From NCBI GenBank assembly GCA_021325195.1, contig JAJPHQ010000022.1:1-52854 (forward strand): a stretch of 52,854 nucleotides of DNA. Reading direction: 5' to 3'. The position numbers and the translations under genes are program-made. Shown piece by piece: positions 24,418 to 32,192 of this stretch. The DNA comes from Gammaproteobacteria bacterium. GTDB taxonomy: Bacteria > Pseudomonadota > Gammaproteobacteria > Xanthomonadales > Rhodanobacteraceae. The notes under the pieces are model-generated. The model did no database searches. It saw nothing but the letters and a program-made list of their open reading frames with translations, and had not been told where the DNA came from. Position 1 is the first letter of the stretch, and the number at the start of each line of letters is the position of its first letter.

Positions 24418-25038
24418 TCAGTGCTCCCGAGTCCCGGGTCCCGGATCCCGGGTCCCGATCAATTCGCGCAATCGCGCCAGCGCCTGTCCGCGATGGCTGA
24501 TCCGGTTCTTCAACGCAGGTTCCAGTTCCGCCGCGCTGAGGCCCCCGCCGTCATCGGGCAGGAACACCGGGTCGTAGCCGAAGCCGCGATCGCCGCGCGG
24601 CGCGCGCAGGATGCGGCCGGGCCAGCGCGCGTGCGCGATCAGCGGATCGGGATCGTCGGTGGATCGCAGCAATGCCAGCACGCACACGAAATGCGCGGTG
24701 CGCTTTTCATCCGGCACGCCGTCGAGCAAGCGCAGCAGCTTGTCGATGTTCGCCTGCGCGTTGCCATGCCCGCCCGCGTAGCGCGCGGAATACAGCCCCG
24801 GCGCGCCGTCGAGCGCATCCACGCACAGCCCGGAATCGTCGCCCAGCGCGGGCAAGCCCGATGCGCGTGCGGCGTGACGGGCCTTCAGGATCGCGTTTTC
24901 GACGAAGGTCGATCCCGTTTCGTCGGCATCATCGATGCCGAGTTCCGATTGCGCGATCACTTCAATGCCGGAGCCCTCGAACAACTCGCGCAATTCGGCG
25001 AGTTTGCCGGCGTTGCCGCTGGCGAGGACGAGTTTCAT
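24418..25038 (-). CDS. rdgB: dITP/XTP pyrophosphatase (RdgB/HAM1)
   Basis: 206 residues from MKLVLASGN; the frame is open upstream but the SGNxGK substrate loop must be near the N-terminus. Removes non-canonical purine triphosphates (ITP, XTP) to keep them out of DNA. Motifs: ASGNAGKLAEL, FVENAILKARHAA, LGDDSGLCVDALDGAPG (catalytic Asp), FGYDPVFLPDD, SHRGQALARLREL. After the normal end comes a non-family tail, GTRDPGPGTREH, encoded by heptamer repeats. Its stop codon is immediately followed by the hemW ATG, indicating coupled translation. Confidence 0.94.
   Translation of the reverse strand: MKLVLASGNAGKLAELRELFEGSGIEVIAQSELGIDDADETGSTFVENAILKARHAARASGLPALGDDSGLCVDALDGAPGLYSARYAGGHGNAQANIDKLLRLLDGVPDEKRTAHFVCVLALLRSTDDPDPLIAHARWPGRILRAPRGDRGFGYDPVFLPDDGGGLSAAELEPALKNRISHRGQALARLRELIGTRDPGPGTREH
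24426..24460. repeat. Heptamer tandem repeat at the 3' end of rdgB
   Basis: Five contiguous 7-bp units on the plus strand: CCCGAGT, CCCGGGT, CCCGGAT, CCCGGGT, CCCGATC. On the coding strand they encode the RdgB tail, and the last GGGAG serves as ribosome binding site for hemW. Confidence 0.8.
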
Positions 25039-25159
25039 CCGCTTTCCCCGTTCGCCTCGGAAGGGGCCCGGAGCGCGGACGGGAGCCGTTCCCGGCATGT
25101 CGCCTCCGCTCCGACGATTCCCCACACGTGGAGGAGGGGATCGAGCTTGCAGGATGCGT

Positions 25160-25888
25160 TCACCTAGATGCCAACGCCTGCCGCTGGAATGCGATCAGCT
25201 CGGCGATGCCCTTCCGGGCCAGCGCCAGCATCGCGTCGATGTCCTCGTGCCGGAAGGCGTGGCCCTCGGCGGTGCCCTGCAGCTCGATGAAACCGTCGCC
25301 GTCGTTCATCACGATGTTCATGTCGGTGTCGCAGTCGCTGTCCTCGGCATAGTCGAGATCCAGCACCGGCACGCCGCGGTAGATGCCCACTGACACCGCG
25401 GCGACCGCGCCGTGGATCGGGTTGCGTTGCAGGTTCTCGCGCTGCATCAACAGGTTCACCGCATCGACCAGCGCGACGTAGGCGCCGGTGATCGCCGCGG
25501 TGCGGGTGCCGCCGTCGGCCTGCAGCACGTCGCAGTCCAGCGTGATCACGCGCTCGCCCAGTGCCGCGCGGTCCACGCAGGCGCGCAGCGAGCGTCCGAT
25601 CAGGCGCTGGATCTCCATGGTGCGTCCGCCCTGCGCGCCGCGCACGGCTTCGCGCTGCGTGCGTTCGGAGGTCGCGCGCGGCAGCATGCCGTATTCGGCG
25701 GTGCCCCAGCCTTCGCCCTTGCCGCGCAGCCACGGCGGCACCCGGTCCTCGATGCTGGCGGTGCACAGCACGCGGGTGTCGCCGCAGGCGATCAGCACCG
25801 AACCCTCGGCGTGGCGCGTGTAGTGCCGTTCGATCGTGACCCGGCGCAACTGGTCGGGCGCGCGGCCGGAGGGACGTGTGATCGGCAT
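25160..25888 (-). CDS. rph: Ribonuclease PH
   Basis: 242 residues, the standard length. Phosphate-dependent 3'-5' exoribonuclease that trims tRNA 3' ends. Typical segments: [11 protein letters not shown] at the N-terminus, [61 protein letters not shown] and [19 protein letters not shown]. Divergent from yicC with a 65-base gap that must hold both promoters. A 121-base gap separates it from rdgB. Confidence 0.97.
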   Translation of the reverse strand: MPITRPSGRAPDQLRRVTIERHYTRHAEGSVLIACGDTRVLCTASIEDRVPPWLRGKGEGWGTAEYGMLPRATSERTQREAVRGAQGGRTMEIQRLIGRSLRACVDRAALGERVITLDCDVLQADGGTRTAAITGAYVALVDAVNLLMQRENLQRNPIHGAVAAVSVGIYRGVPVLDLDYAEDSDCDTDMNIVMNDGDGFIELQGTAEGHAFRHEDIDAMLALARKGIAELIAFQRQALASR

Positions 25889-25953
25889 GAAAAAAGCTGA
25901 CCGCGATGGGCTGCACAGTTTACCATCGCGTCATTCCCGGACCGGACACCGCC

Positions 25954-26829
25954 ATGATACGGAGCATGACCGCGTATGCGAACGCGGAAAACACCACGCC
26001 GCAGGGCTGGCTGGCGTGCGAGTTGCGCGCGGTCAATCACCGTTTCCTGGAAACCGGCGTGCGCCTGCCCGACGAACTGCGCACGCTGGAACCCGCGGTG
26101 CGCGAACGGATCGCGGCGCGGCTGTCGCGCGGCAAGGTGGATGTCACGCTGCGCTACCGCGCGCCCCCGGCGGCGGCCGACCTGCTGCTGGACCAGCGCA
26201 CCGCCGAGCAGCTCGCGCTGGTCGCGCAGGAATTGAAGGCGCGCTTCCCGCAGCTCGCCACCGACTTCGCCGGGCTGCTGGACTGGCCCGGCCTGCTGGT
26301 GAAGCCGGAACTCGACCAGGCGGGGCTCGCGCAGGCCGCGCTCGCGCTGCTCGAGCGCACGCTGGACGAATTCATTGCCGGCCGCGAGCGCGAGGGCGAA
26401 AAACTGGCGCTCGCGCTGCGCGAGCGGCTGGATGCCGTCGAGCGGATCGTTGCCGGCATCCGCGCCATGCTGCCCGAGATCCGCGCGGCGCTGCGCACGA
26501 AACTCGAAACGCGGCTGGCCGAGCTGAAACAGTCCGCCGGCCATCAAGGCTATGACCCGGGAAGGCTGGAACAGGAACTGGTCCTGCAACTGTCGCGGAT
26601 CGACGTGGACGAGGAACTCGATCGTCTTGCCGCGCACGTCGGCGAAGCACGGCGGATTCTCGAGCTCGACGAGCCCGTGGGACGCCGCCTCGACTTCCTG
26701 ATGCAGGAATTCAACCGCGAGGCCAACACGCTGGGCTCCAAGTCCGCCGATCCGCGCACCACCCGCGAGGTGGTGGACCTGAAGGTGCTGATCGAGCAGA
26801 TGCGCGAGCAGGTGCAAAACTTGGAATGA
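25954..26829 (+). CDS. yicC: YicC family endoribonuclease
   Basis: 291 residues from MIRSMTAYA, the canonical YicC start; an ATG 48 bases upstream is in frame but not conserved. N-terminal YicC-like domain (ELRAVNHRFLETGVRLPDELR), a coiled middle, and the C-terminal DUF1732 with GRRLDFLMQEFNREANTLGSKS ending VKVLIEQMREQVQNLE. E. coli YicC is an endoribonuclease acting on small RNA and transcripts. In related bacteria gmk follows yicC; here an integrative element and vapBC lie between, about 8 kb in all. Confidence 0.95.
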   Translation: MIRSMTAYANAENTTPQGWLACELRAVNHRFLETGVRLPDELRTLEPAVRERIAARLSRGKVDVTLRYRAPPAAADLLLDQRTAEQLALVAQELKARFPQLATDFAGLLDWPGLLVKPELDQAGLAQAALALLERTLDEFIAGREREGEKLALALRERLDAVERIVAGIRAMLPEIRAALRTKLETRLAELKQSAGHQGYDPGRLEQELVLQLSRIDVDEELDRLAAHVGEARRILELDEPVGRRLDFLMQEFNREANTLGSKSADPRTTREVVDLKVLIEQMREQVQNLE

Positions 26830-26840
26830 CGTTTCAGGCT

Positions 26841-26943
26841 GTCCGAAGCCGTCCAATCTGAACACCGCACGCCCGTCAAGCCCGCATAAAGCGGGCTTTT
26901 TTGTGTCCAAAGTTGTCCGCTTGCGTCCGATGCCATCCGGCTG
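26841..26943. repeat. Decamer-phased GTCC repeats on both sides of the yicC terminator
   Basis: Units begin at exact 10-base steps: GTCCGAAGCC (26841), GTCCAATCTG (26851), then after the hairpin GTCCAAAGTT (26904), GTCCGCTTGC (26914), GTCCGATGCC (26924) and the variant ATCCGGCTGT (26934). One unit per helical turn just upstream of an integrase gene suggests protein-binding sites, probably integrase arm sites or an attachment region. Confidence 0.6.
26878..26902 (+). terminator. Intrinsic terminator of yicC
   Basis: AAGCCCGC-ATAAA-GCGGGCTT followed by TTTT: an 8-bp stem, 5-base loop and T tract, 48 bases after the yicC stop. Confidence 0.9.
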
Positions 26944-26949
26944 TAGTGT

Positions 26950-26967
26950 CGTACCCACACCCGTACC
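26950..26967. repeat. Candidate left end repeat of the integrative element
   Basis: CGTACCCACACCCGTACC matches 34133-34150 at 16 of 18 positions. Next to it CGTACC-TTG-GGTACG (26962-26976) is a perfect inverted repeat, and GGGTACGG recurs at 26993, so GTACC motifs are clustered ahead of the integrase. Confidence 0.5.
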
Positions 26968-27021
26968 TTGGGTACGAAGTTAACGGTTTTATGGGTACGG
27001 CGAATCAATGAGGAAACACCG

Positions 27022-28287
27022 ATGGGCAAGCTTACCGACGTGCAGATTCGGCAATGGATCGCCAGCGGCACGCGATTCGAGGGCAAGGGCGACGGTGGCG
27101 GGCTGACATTGCGGTTTCGGGCTGCGGATGCCGTTCCGCGCTGGCTGTTTCGCTACACGATGGCGGGCAAGGATCGGATCATGCATATCGGCAGCTATGC
27201 CGATCTGTCTCTTGCCGAAGCGCGCAAGACGGCGAAGGAACTGCGCGCCCGCGTGGCGCTGGGTTATGACGTAGCCGCCGAGAAGCGCGAGCGCAAGGCG
27301 CAAGCCGCCGCCAAGATCGAGGCCGAACGAAATGCCATCACCGTGGGCAAGCTGGCGGACGAATACCTTGCTGAGCGCATCATCGGGCGCTGGAAGCATC
27401 CGAACATCGTGCGCAGCCGGATCGAGCGCGACATAAAACCCGCCATCGGGAGCCTTGCATTGGCGGACGTGAAACCTTCGCACATAGACGCGCTGCTGAA
27501 AGGCATCGTGAAGCGCGGCGCGCCGACAATGGCGACGGACGTGCTGCGCTGGCTCAAGCGGATGTTCGATTACGCGGTGAAACGGGAAATGATGCAGACC
27601 AATCCTGCCGCCGCCTTTGATCCTTCGGATGCCGGGGGCACGGAAAAACCCCGTCAGCGCTGGCTCACGCGCGCGGAACTGGCACGGCTATTCGCCGCGA
27701 TGAAGGCCGCAAGGGGTTGGACTTACGAGAACACGCTGACGGTCAAGCTGCTGTTGATGTTGGCCGTACGCAAGTCGGAGTTGATCGGCGCACGCATCGC
27801 CGAGTTTGACCTTGATGCTGCTGTCTGGCACTTGCCAGCGGAGCGCACGAAGACCGGCGCGGCCATAGACATACCCTTGCCGCACCAAGCCGTCGAATGC
27901 CTGCGCGAACTGGTGCGATTGGCGGGCCACAGCGAATGGCTATTGCCAGCGCGCAAGATGCAGACACGGATGATCCCGCACATCGACCCCAATACCGTCA
28001 ACGCTGCGCTGGCCAAGAGCATCCGCCCGATAATGGGCAATTGCGAGACGTTCGTGCTGCACGACTTCCGCCGCACCGCGCGCACGCACTTGGAAGCGCT
28101 GGGCGTTGCGCCGCACGTTGCCGAGCGTTGCTTGAATCACAAGCTGAAAGGCGTTGTCGGCATCTACAACCGGCACGATTACTTCGCCGAACGCAAGGCC
28201 GCATTGCAGGCATGGGCCGACCTGCTGGGCGAGCTTGAAGCGGGAGAGGCGGATAAGGTTGTACCGATCAAACGCAAGGCAGGATGA
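27022..28287 (+). CDS. int: Tyrosine recombinase integrase (P4 type, DUF4102 arm domain)
   Basis: 421 residues from ATG 27022 with TGAGGAAA upstream; an ATG at 26968 is in frame but lies in the GTACC repeat region. The N-terminal arm-binding DUF4102 domain (LTLRFRAAD...RWLFRYTMAGK...MHIGSYADLSLAEAR) is followed by a SAM-like core-binding domain (TVGKLADEYLAERI) and the catalytic domain. The active-site set is R250 (VRKSEL), H347 and R350 (HDFRR), H373 (LNHK) and Y382 (GIYNRHDY), all intact. It should integrate or excise the element. A terminator follows, so it is its own transcription unit. Confidence 0.95.
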   Translation: MGKLTDVQIRQWIASGTRFEGKGDGGGLTLRFRAADAVPRWLFRYTMAGKDRIMHIGSYADLSLAEARKTAKELRARVALGYDVAAEKRERKAQAAAKIEAERNAITVGKLADEYLAERIIGRWKHPNIVRSRIERDIKPAIGSLALADVKPSHIDALLKGIVKRGAPTMATDVLRWLKRMFDYAVKREMMQTNPAAAFDPSDAGGTEKPRQRWLTRAELARLFAAMKAARGWTYENTLTVKLLLMLAVRKSELIGARIAEFDLDAAVWHLPAERTKTGAAIDIPLPHQAVECLRELVRLAGHSEWLLPARKMQTRMIPHIDPNTVNAALAKSIRPIMGNCETFVLHDFRRTARTHLEALGVAPHVAERCLNHKLKGVVGIYNRHDYFAERKAALQAWADLLGELEAGEADKVVPIKRKAG

Positions 28288-28296
28288 TCCAGTTAC

Positions 28297-28356
28297 ACCG
28301 CGCCTAGGCTGATCCCCGAACACCCGGACACCCTGCCGGGCTGGCGCGGTTTCTTT
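28297..28356 (+). terminator. Terminator of the integrase gene
   Basis: Outer stem ACCGCGCC / GGCGCGGT (8 bp) encloses an inner hairpin CCCGG-ACACCCTG-CCGGG; TTCTTT follows. It lies 9 bases after the integrase stop. Confidence 0.75.
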
Positions 28357-28378
28357 ATCAGGGCGCGAGGGTGCGCGT

Positions 28379-29317
28379 ATGCGGTACAGGCCGAATACTG
28401 ATCCCGTTGAATACTTGCTGGAACGCGAGTTTCCCGCGTACCGATCCGTGATGCTGGCGCACGCGCAACCTATCAGCAGGCACACGCGGCCCGTCTCCGC
28501 AGGCACCCGCGAATGGCGAGCGTTAATGCAGGCGAAGATCGAGGAGCGGCGCAAGGAGCTGGAAGCCTTATCGGTCGCGGAGCGGACGCGGCTTGTCGAG
28601 ACTGCACGCGCGAAGGAATTGGAGGAATGGAAACAGAAAGCCGAGCAAGAAGAGCGGGCACGTTTCTTCAATCAGCCGCATGCACGCGCCGACCTCGACC
28701 ATTGGGGGAAGATGGCCTATTGGTCATTGGATGAAGGCATCGCACTGAGTTTCGGCAGAGAACCGCGTGTTGTCACGTGGAAGTCCGTTGAGCCGCTTGT
28801 GCAAGTATCCCCATTTGCCAAGCAATTCGCGGACAGGCGCGAGATTGCCATTCGTGCCGCAGTGGTGAATGAGATCGCCCAGAGCAATATCCCCGGCGCA
28901 TTCATCGCGTGGGCCAAGCGCATCGGATGGTCGTTCCCGCCAGAGCTTGAATCGAAAGTCGCCGAGCGGGGGCCGATTGCAGACTGGCGCAGCATGTACG
29001 AACAGGAGCGAACGGTGCACGCTGCGACGATTCAACGGGCGAACGCGCGCATCGCAGAACTGGAAGAGGCGCTTGCCAAAGCGAAGGACGCCGCTTCGCA
29101 CCGCTGGCCGTGGGGCACCTACGAAACAGAACTGTTGCGCAAGCTCGCTGCAACGGCGCAACAATTTTGGCTGAACTACGATCCAAGCGACCCGAGCACG
29201 GCAGTCAATAACGATACGATTGTTGCGTGGCTCCAACAGAAAGATGTTTCGAATCGCATCGCGAAGGCAATCGCCACAATCTTGCGCGCCGACGGGCTGC
29301 CAACGGGGCCGCGCTGA
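28379..29317 (+). CDS. Uncharacterised integrative-element protein, coiled coil
   Basis: 312 residues; function not recognised. GAGGG precedes the ATG at 28379. Residues about 50-98 are highly charged (Lys/Glu/Arg/Gln) and probably coiled coil. A tryptophan-containing middle (HWGKMAYWSLDEGIALSFG, then PLVQVSPFAKQFADRREIAIRAAV) follows. After a second short coil (ANARIAELEEALAKAKD) comes a C-terminal block WPWGTYETELLRKLA ... FWLNYDPSDPSTA ... ILRADGLPTGPR. As I recall, that block recurs in unannotated genes of proteobacterial islands. No enzyme motif, signal peptide or membrane segment. It lies between the integrase terminator and the AlpA region. Confidence 0.8.
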   Translation: MRYRPNTDPVEYLLEREFPAYRSVMLAHAQPISRHTRPVSAGTREWRALMQAKIEERRKELEALSVAERTRLVETARAKELEEWKQKAEQEERARFFNQPHARADLDHWGKMAYWSLDEGIALSFGREPRVVTWKSVEPLVQVSPFAKQFADRREIAIRAAVVNEIAQSNIPGAFIAWAKRIGWSFPPELESKVAERGPIADWRSMYEQERTVHAATIQRANARIAELEEALAKAKDAASHRWPWGTYETELLRKLAATAQQFWLNYDPSDPSTAVNNDTIVAWLQQKDVSNRIAKAIATILRADGLPTGPR

Positions 29318-29440
29318 ACAGTTGGTGCAACCCACGAATGCCGCATAAGGCTGCGGGCTTCAGCGGTTCATAACACCCATTCTCACCCCACGAGTGCAAC
29401 GGATTCCGCCTATTCAAGTGCGGTTTCATGCGTAAATTGA

Positions 29441-29474
29441 TCGGCCATGTTCAACGACGGCCAGTATTGGCCGA
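29441..29474. promoter_or_regulatory. Nested inverted repeats upstream of alpA
   Basis: TCGGCCA (29441) pairs with TGGCCGA (29468-29474), and inside it GGCCA-GTAT-TGGCC (29459-29472) is a second inverted repeat. They end 11 bases before the alpA start and touch its ribosome binding site, fitting an operator or mRNA hairpin. The rest of the 168-base gap shows no gene. Confidence 0.45.
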
Positions 29475-29485
29475 AGGAAAGCAAC

Positions 29486-29722
29486 ATGGCTGCAACACCG
29501 CTTCCCGCTGCCGGATTCCTGCGCCAGCGCCAAATCATCGGCGACCCGAAAGCCGATCCCCCGATTCCGCCAATCGTGCCCGTCTCGCGTTCGTCGTGGT
29601 GGGCAGGCGTCCGCGCTGGACGCTACCCGCGCCCCGTGCGGCTTGGGCCGAAAACTACGGCATGGCGCGTTGAGGACATCCGCGCGCTGATCGAGCGGCT
29701 TGCCGCCGGGGAGGCCGCATGA
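29486..29722 (+). CDS. alpA: AlpA family transcriptional regulator/excisionase-like
   Basis: 78 residues. ATG 29486 is preceded by AAGGAAA; an ATG 39 bases upstream is in frame but lies within the inverted repeats. The MerR-like winged helix of AlpA proteins is visible: FLRQRQIIGD, then VPVSRSSWWAGVRAGRYPRPVRLGPKTTAWRVEDIRALIERL. Such proteins control integrase and excision or replication genes in P4-like elements. The stop overlaps the start of the next gene (ATGA), so it heads the replication operon. Confidence 0.88.
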   Translation: MAATPLPAAGFLRQRQIIGDPKADPPIPPIVPVSRSSWWAGVRAGRYPRPVRLGPKTTAWRVEDIRALIERLAAGEAA

Positions 29723-30126
29723 ACACCTGCCAGAAACGAACAAGCCCGGCTGGCACCGGGCTTGCGCATCGCAAAGCATTTTCCGGGACTGATTCTACCA
29801 CTGCGCTGCGCGCGCTGTATGGTGCTAGCAAAGCGCCGATAAGCGCAAAGCGCCTGCCCGTTGACTGGCGCGACCGCCTGCCCGATCCCGCAAGCTACTA
29901 CGCGCAGCACGTCAAGCTCACCGGGCCGAACAGTAGCGGCTACGCGCAAGGCCGCTGCCCATTCCACGATGACCACAACGCAAGTCTGAGCGTGCACGTT
30001 ATCGGGCGTGGTTTGTGGAAGTGTTTTGCATCCTGCGGCGGCGGCGACATGGTGGGCTTCCACATGCGGCTCACCGGCAAGGCGTTCCGCGATGCCGTGT
30101 GCGAGCTGATCGGGAGCCGGCCATGA
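29719..30126 (+). CDS. CHC2 zinc-finger protein (detached primase domain)
   Basis: 135 residues. The C-terminal half is a DnaG-type CHC2 zinc ribbon: GRCPFHDDHNASLSV, then LWKCFASCGGGDMVGF, with ligands C, H, C and C. In phage-type primases this domain recognises template DNA and is normally fused to the Toprim/primase part. Here it is a separate gene that overlaps the Toprim/DUF3987 gene by four bases, so the two probably form one primase. The first 40 residues are poorly conserved, and their codons include the hairpin at 29742-29763. Confidence 0.85.
   Translation: MNTCQKRTSPAGTGLAHRKAFSGTDSTTALRALYGASKAPISAKRLPVDWRDRLPDPASYYAQHVKLTGPNSSGYAQGRCPFHDDHNASLSVHVIGRGLWKCFASCGGGDMVGFHMRLTGKAFRDAVCELIGSRP
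29742..29763 (+). promoter_or_regulatory. Hairpin within the first codons of the CHC2 gene
   Basis: AAGCCCGG-CTGGCA-CCGGGCTT, a perfect 8-bp stem 23 bases after the start codon. Without a T tract it is not a standard terminator; it could tune translation or be a transcription attenuator between alpA and the replication genes. Confidence 0.45.
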
Positions 30127-32192
30127 GTGCCGTCATGGTCGAGACGCCGAAAGATGCCGCGCGCCGGTTGGCCGCTGGTGCAATGCGCGATGGATTCAAG
30201 CCGACAGCACTGCATGAGTATCACAACGCCGATGGCACGCCGGCTTATTGGCGCATCCGCTGCAAGCATCCGAAGGGCGACAAGTGGATAAGGCCGATGC
30301 GCTGGAACGGCCACGGCTACGAAATAGGCGAGCCGCAATTCCCGAACGGCAAGCCGCTTTATCGCCTGCCCGAACTGCTGGCCGCCGATCATGCCGAGCC
30401 GGTTTTCATCGTGGAAGGCGAAGCCTGCGCCGACGCGCTGGCGAAACTCGGATTGACCGCCACAACATCCGGCGGCGCAACGAGTGTGGACGGCGCGGAT
30501 TGGTCGAGCCTGCGCGGCCGCAAGGTCACAATCTGGCCGGACAATGACACGCCTGGCGCGGAGTATGCGGCGGACGTTATCGCAAAGTGCGATAAGTGCG
30601 ATGTTCGGTTGATTGCGCCGGACATAGTGCAGGGATTGCCGGACGGCGGCGACGTGGTGGATTGGCTCGCCGCGCATCCTGCCTCCACGGCGGATGACAT
30701 TCGCGCACTGGCGACGGTTGAACCGCCGATACCGCAACGGATCGAGCCGACGCCGCTACCCGATCCTCTCCCGCGCGTTCCTGCTTTCGATGCGGCGCTG
30801 CTGCCGGATGCGGTGCGGACATGGTGCGAGGACGCTGCCGAAGGCCTGCAAGTGCCGCTGGATTTTCTGGCGGTTCCTGCGATGGTTGCGCTGGCGGGCG
30901 CGATTGGCCGCAGCATCGGGCTTGCGATGAAACGCAACGACCGTTGGCTTGAACGGCCGCTGTTGTGGGGTTGCGTCATCGGCAGGCCGAGCAGCGGCAA
31001 GAGTCCCGCCTTGAATCCCGCACGGCGGATGCTGGAACGGCTCGCACGCGTGGAACGCGACGCCTACGAATCGGCACTGCGCGACTACGAAGCGCGCGCG
31101 CTGGTCGCGGAAGCGGGCAAGTCGAATGCGAAAGACGCGATCAAGGCGGCGCTGAAAAGGAATGATTCGACCGCAGCGCGCAGCGCCGCCGATAGCGCAC
31201 TGTTTGCGGAGGAACCGCCCAGTGAGCCGCGCATAGTCACGAATGATGCGACGGTCGAAAAACTCGGCGAGCTGCTGAATCAGAATCCGCGCGGGCTGGT
31301 GCAATTCCGCGACGAACTGGCGGGCTGGCTGGCGTCACTTGATCGTGAGGGCCGCGAAGGCGACCGCGCTTTCTGGCTGGAATGCTGGAACGGCCACGGC
31401 GCGTTCACTGTGGATCGCATTGGACGCGGCACCGTACATATAGACGCCTGCGCGATGTCATTGCTTGGCGGAATGCAGCCCGGCAAATTGGCCGAGTATG
31501 TACGTGGCGTGGTACGCGGCGGCTTTGCCGATGATGGGCTGATCCAGCGCCTGCAATTGGCCGTCTATCCTGACCTGCCGGCAAGCTGGCGTTATACGGA
31601 TCGCGCGCCCGATCCACACGCCGAGGCGCACGCATGGGAAACGTTCAAGCGTTTGCGCCAGCTTGATCCGGTAGCGGTAGGCGCAGAATCTGCGCCGTGG
31701 GCGGACGTGCCTTTCATCCGCTTTGACGATGAGGCACAAGCGCTGCTGATCGAATGGATCGAGCCGCATATGCAGAGGCTGCGCGAAGGCAGCGAACCGC
31801 CATGGATCGAATCGCACCTTGCCAAGTATCAGTCCCTTGTCGGGCGGCTGGCGCTGGTGCTGCATCTTGCCGACGGCCACAACGGCGCAGTGTCGGCGGA
31901 CACGCTGGCAAAGGCGCTGGACTGGTGCGCCTATCTTGAAGGCCACGCGCGACGCATCTATGCGCCGGCAACAGACGGCGGCTTATCCGGCGCGCACCTG
32001 ATTCTGAAACGTCGCGCCGAACTCGGCGAGCGATTCACCGCGCGCGATCTATACCGCAGGGGCTGGTCGGGCTTGGCCGATCCGGATGCGGCGCAAGCGG
32101 CAGTGGACGTGCTGCTGGAGTACGGGCACCTGATTTCTATCGAGGTCGAAACCGGCGGACGCCCGACCATCGCCTACGGATGGACTTCATGA
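30123..32192 (+). CDS. Toprim/DUF3987 replication protein (primase-helicase-like)
   Basis: 689 residues from ATG 30123, overlapping the CHC2 stop. The N-terminal third is a Toprim domain: FIVEGEACADAL supplies the catalytic Glu and IWPDNDTPG the DxD. The remainder is DUF3987, with a Walker A-like IGRPSSGKSPAL, an RFRDELAGW-type segment (VQFRDELAGWLASLD) and LLGGMQPGKLAEYV. Such proteins replicate plasmids, P4-like satellites and ICEs. Together with the preceding zinc finger it forms a split primase-helicase. It implies that the element replicates autonomously after excision, or once did. The end overlaps the next gene (ATGA). Confidence 0.88.
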   Translation: MSAVMVETPKDAARRLAAGAMRDGFKPTALHEYHNADGTPAYWRIRCKHPKGDKWIRPMRWNGHGYEIGEPQFPNGKPLYRLPELLAADHAEPVFIVEGEACADALAKLGLTATTSGGATSVDGADWSSLRGRKVTIWPDNDTPGAEYAADVIAKCDKCDVRLIAPDIVQGLPDGGDVVDWLAAHPASTADDIRALATVEPPIPQRIEPTPLPDPLPRVPAFDAALLPDAVRTWCEDAAEGLQVPLDFLAVPAMVALAGAIGRSIGLAMKRNDRWLERPLLWGCVIGRPSSGKSPALNPARRMLERLARVERDAYESALRDYEARALVAEAGKSNAKDAIKAALKRNDSTAARSAADSALFAEEPPSEPRIVTNDATVEKLGELLNQNPRGLVQFRDELAGWLASLDREGREGDRAFWLECWNGHGAFTVDRIGRGTVHIDACAMSLLGGMQPGKLAEYVRGVVRGGFADDGLIQRLQLAVYPDLPASWRYTDRAPDPHAEAHAWETFKRLRQLDPVAVGAESAPWADVPFIRFDDEAQALLIEWIEPHMQRLREGSEPPWIESHLAKYQSLVGRLALVLHLADGHNGAVSADTLAKALDWCAYLEGHARRIYAPATDGGLSGAHLILKRRAELGERFTARDLYRRGWSGLADPDAAQAAVDVLLEYGHLISIEVETGGRPTIAYGWTS

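Noticed and set aside
24314-24460. CRISPR-like array at the rdgB/hemW junction
   Set aside because: Units are contiguous 7-mers without spacers and no cas gene is present.
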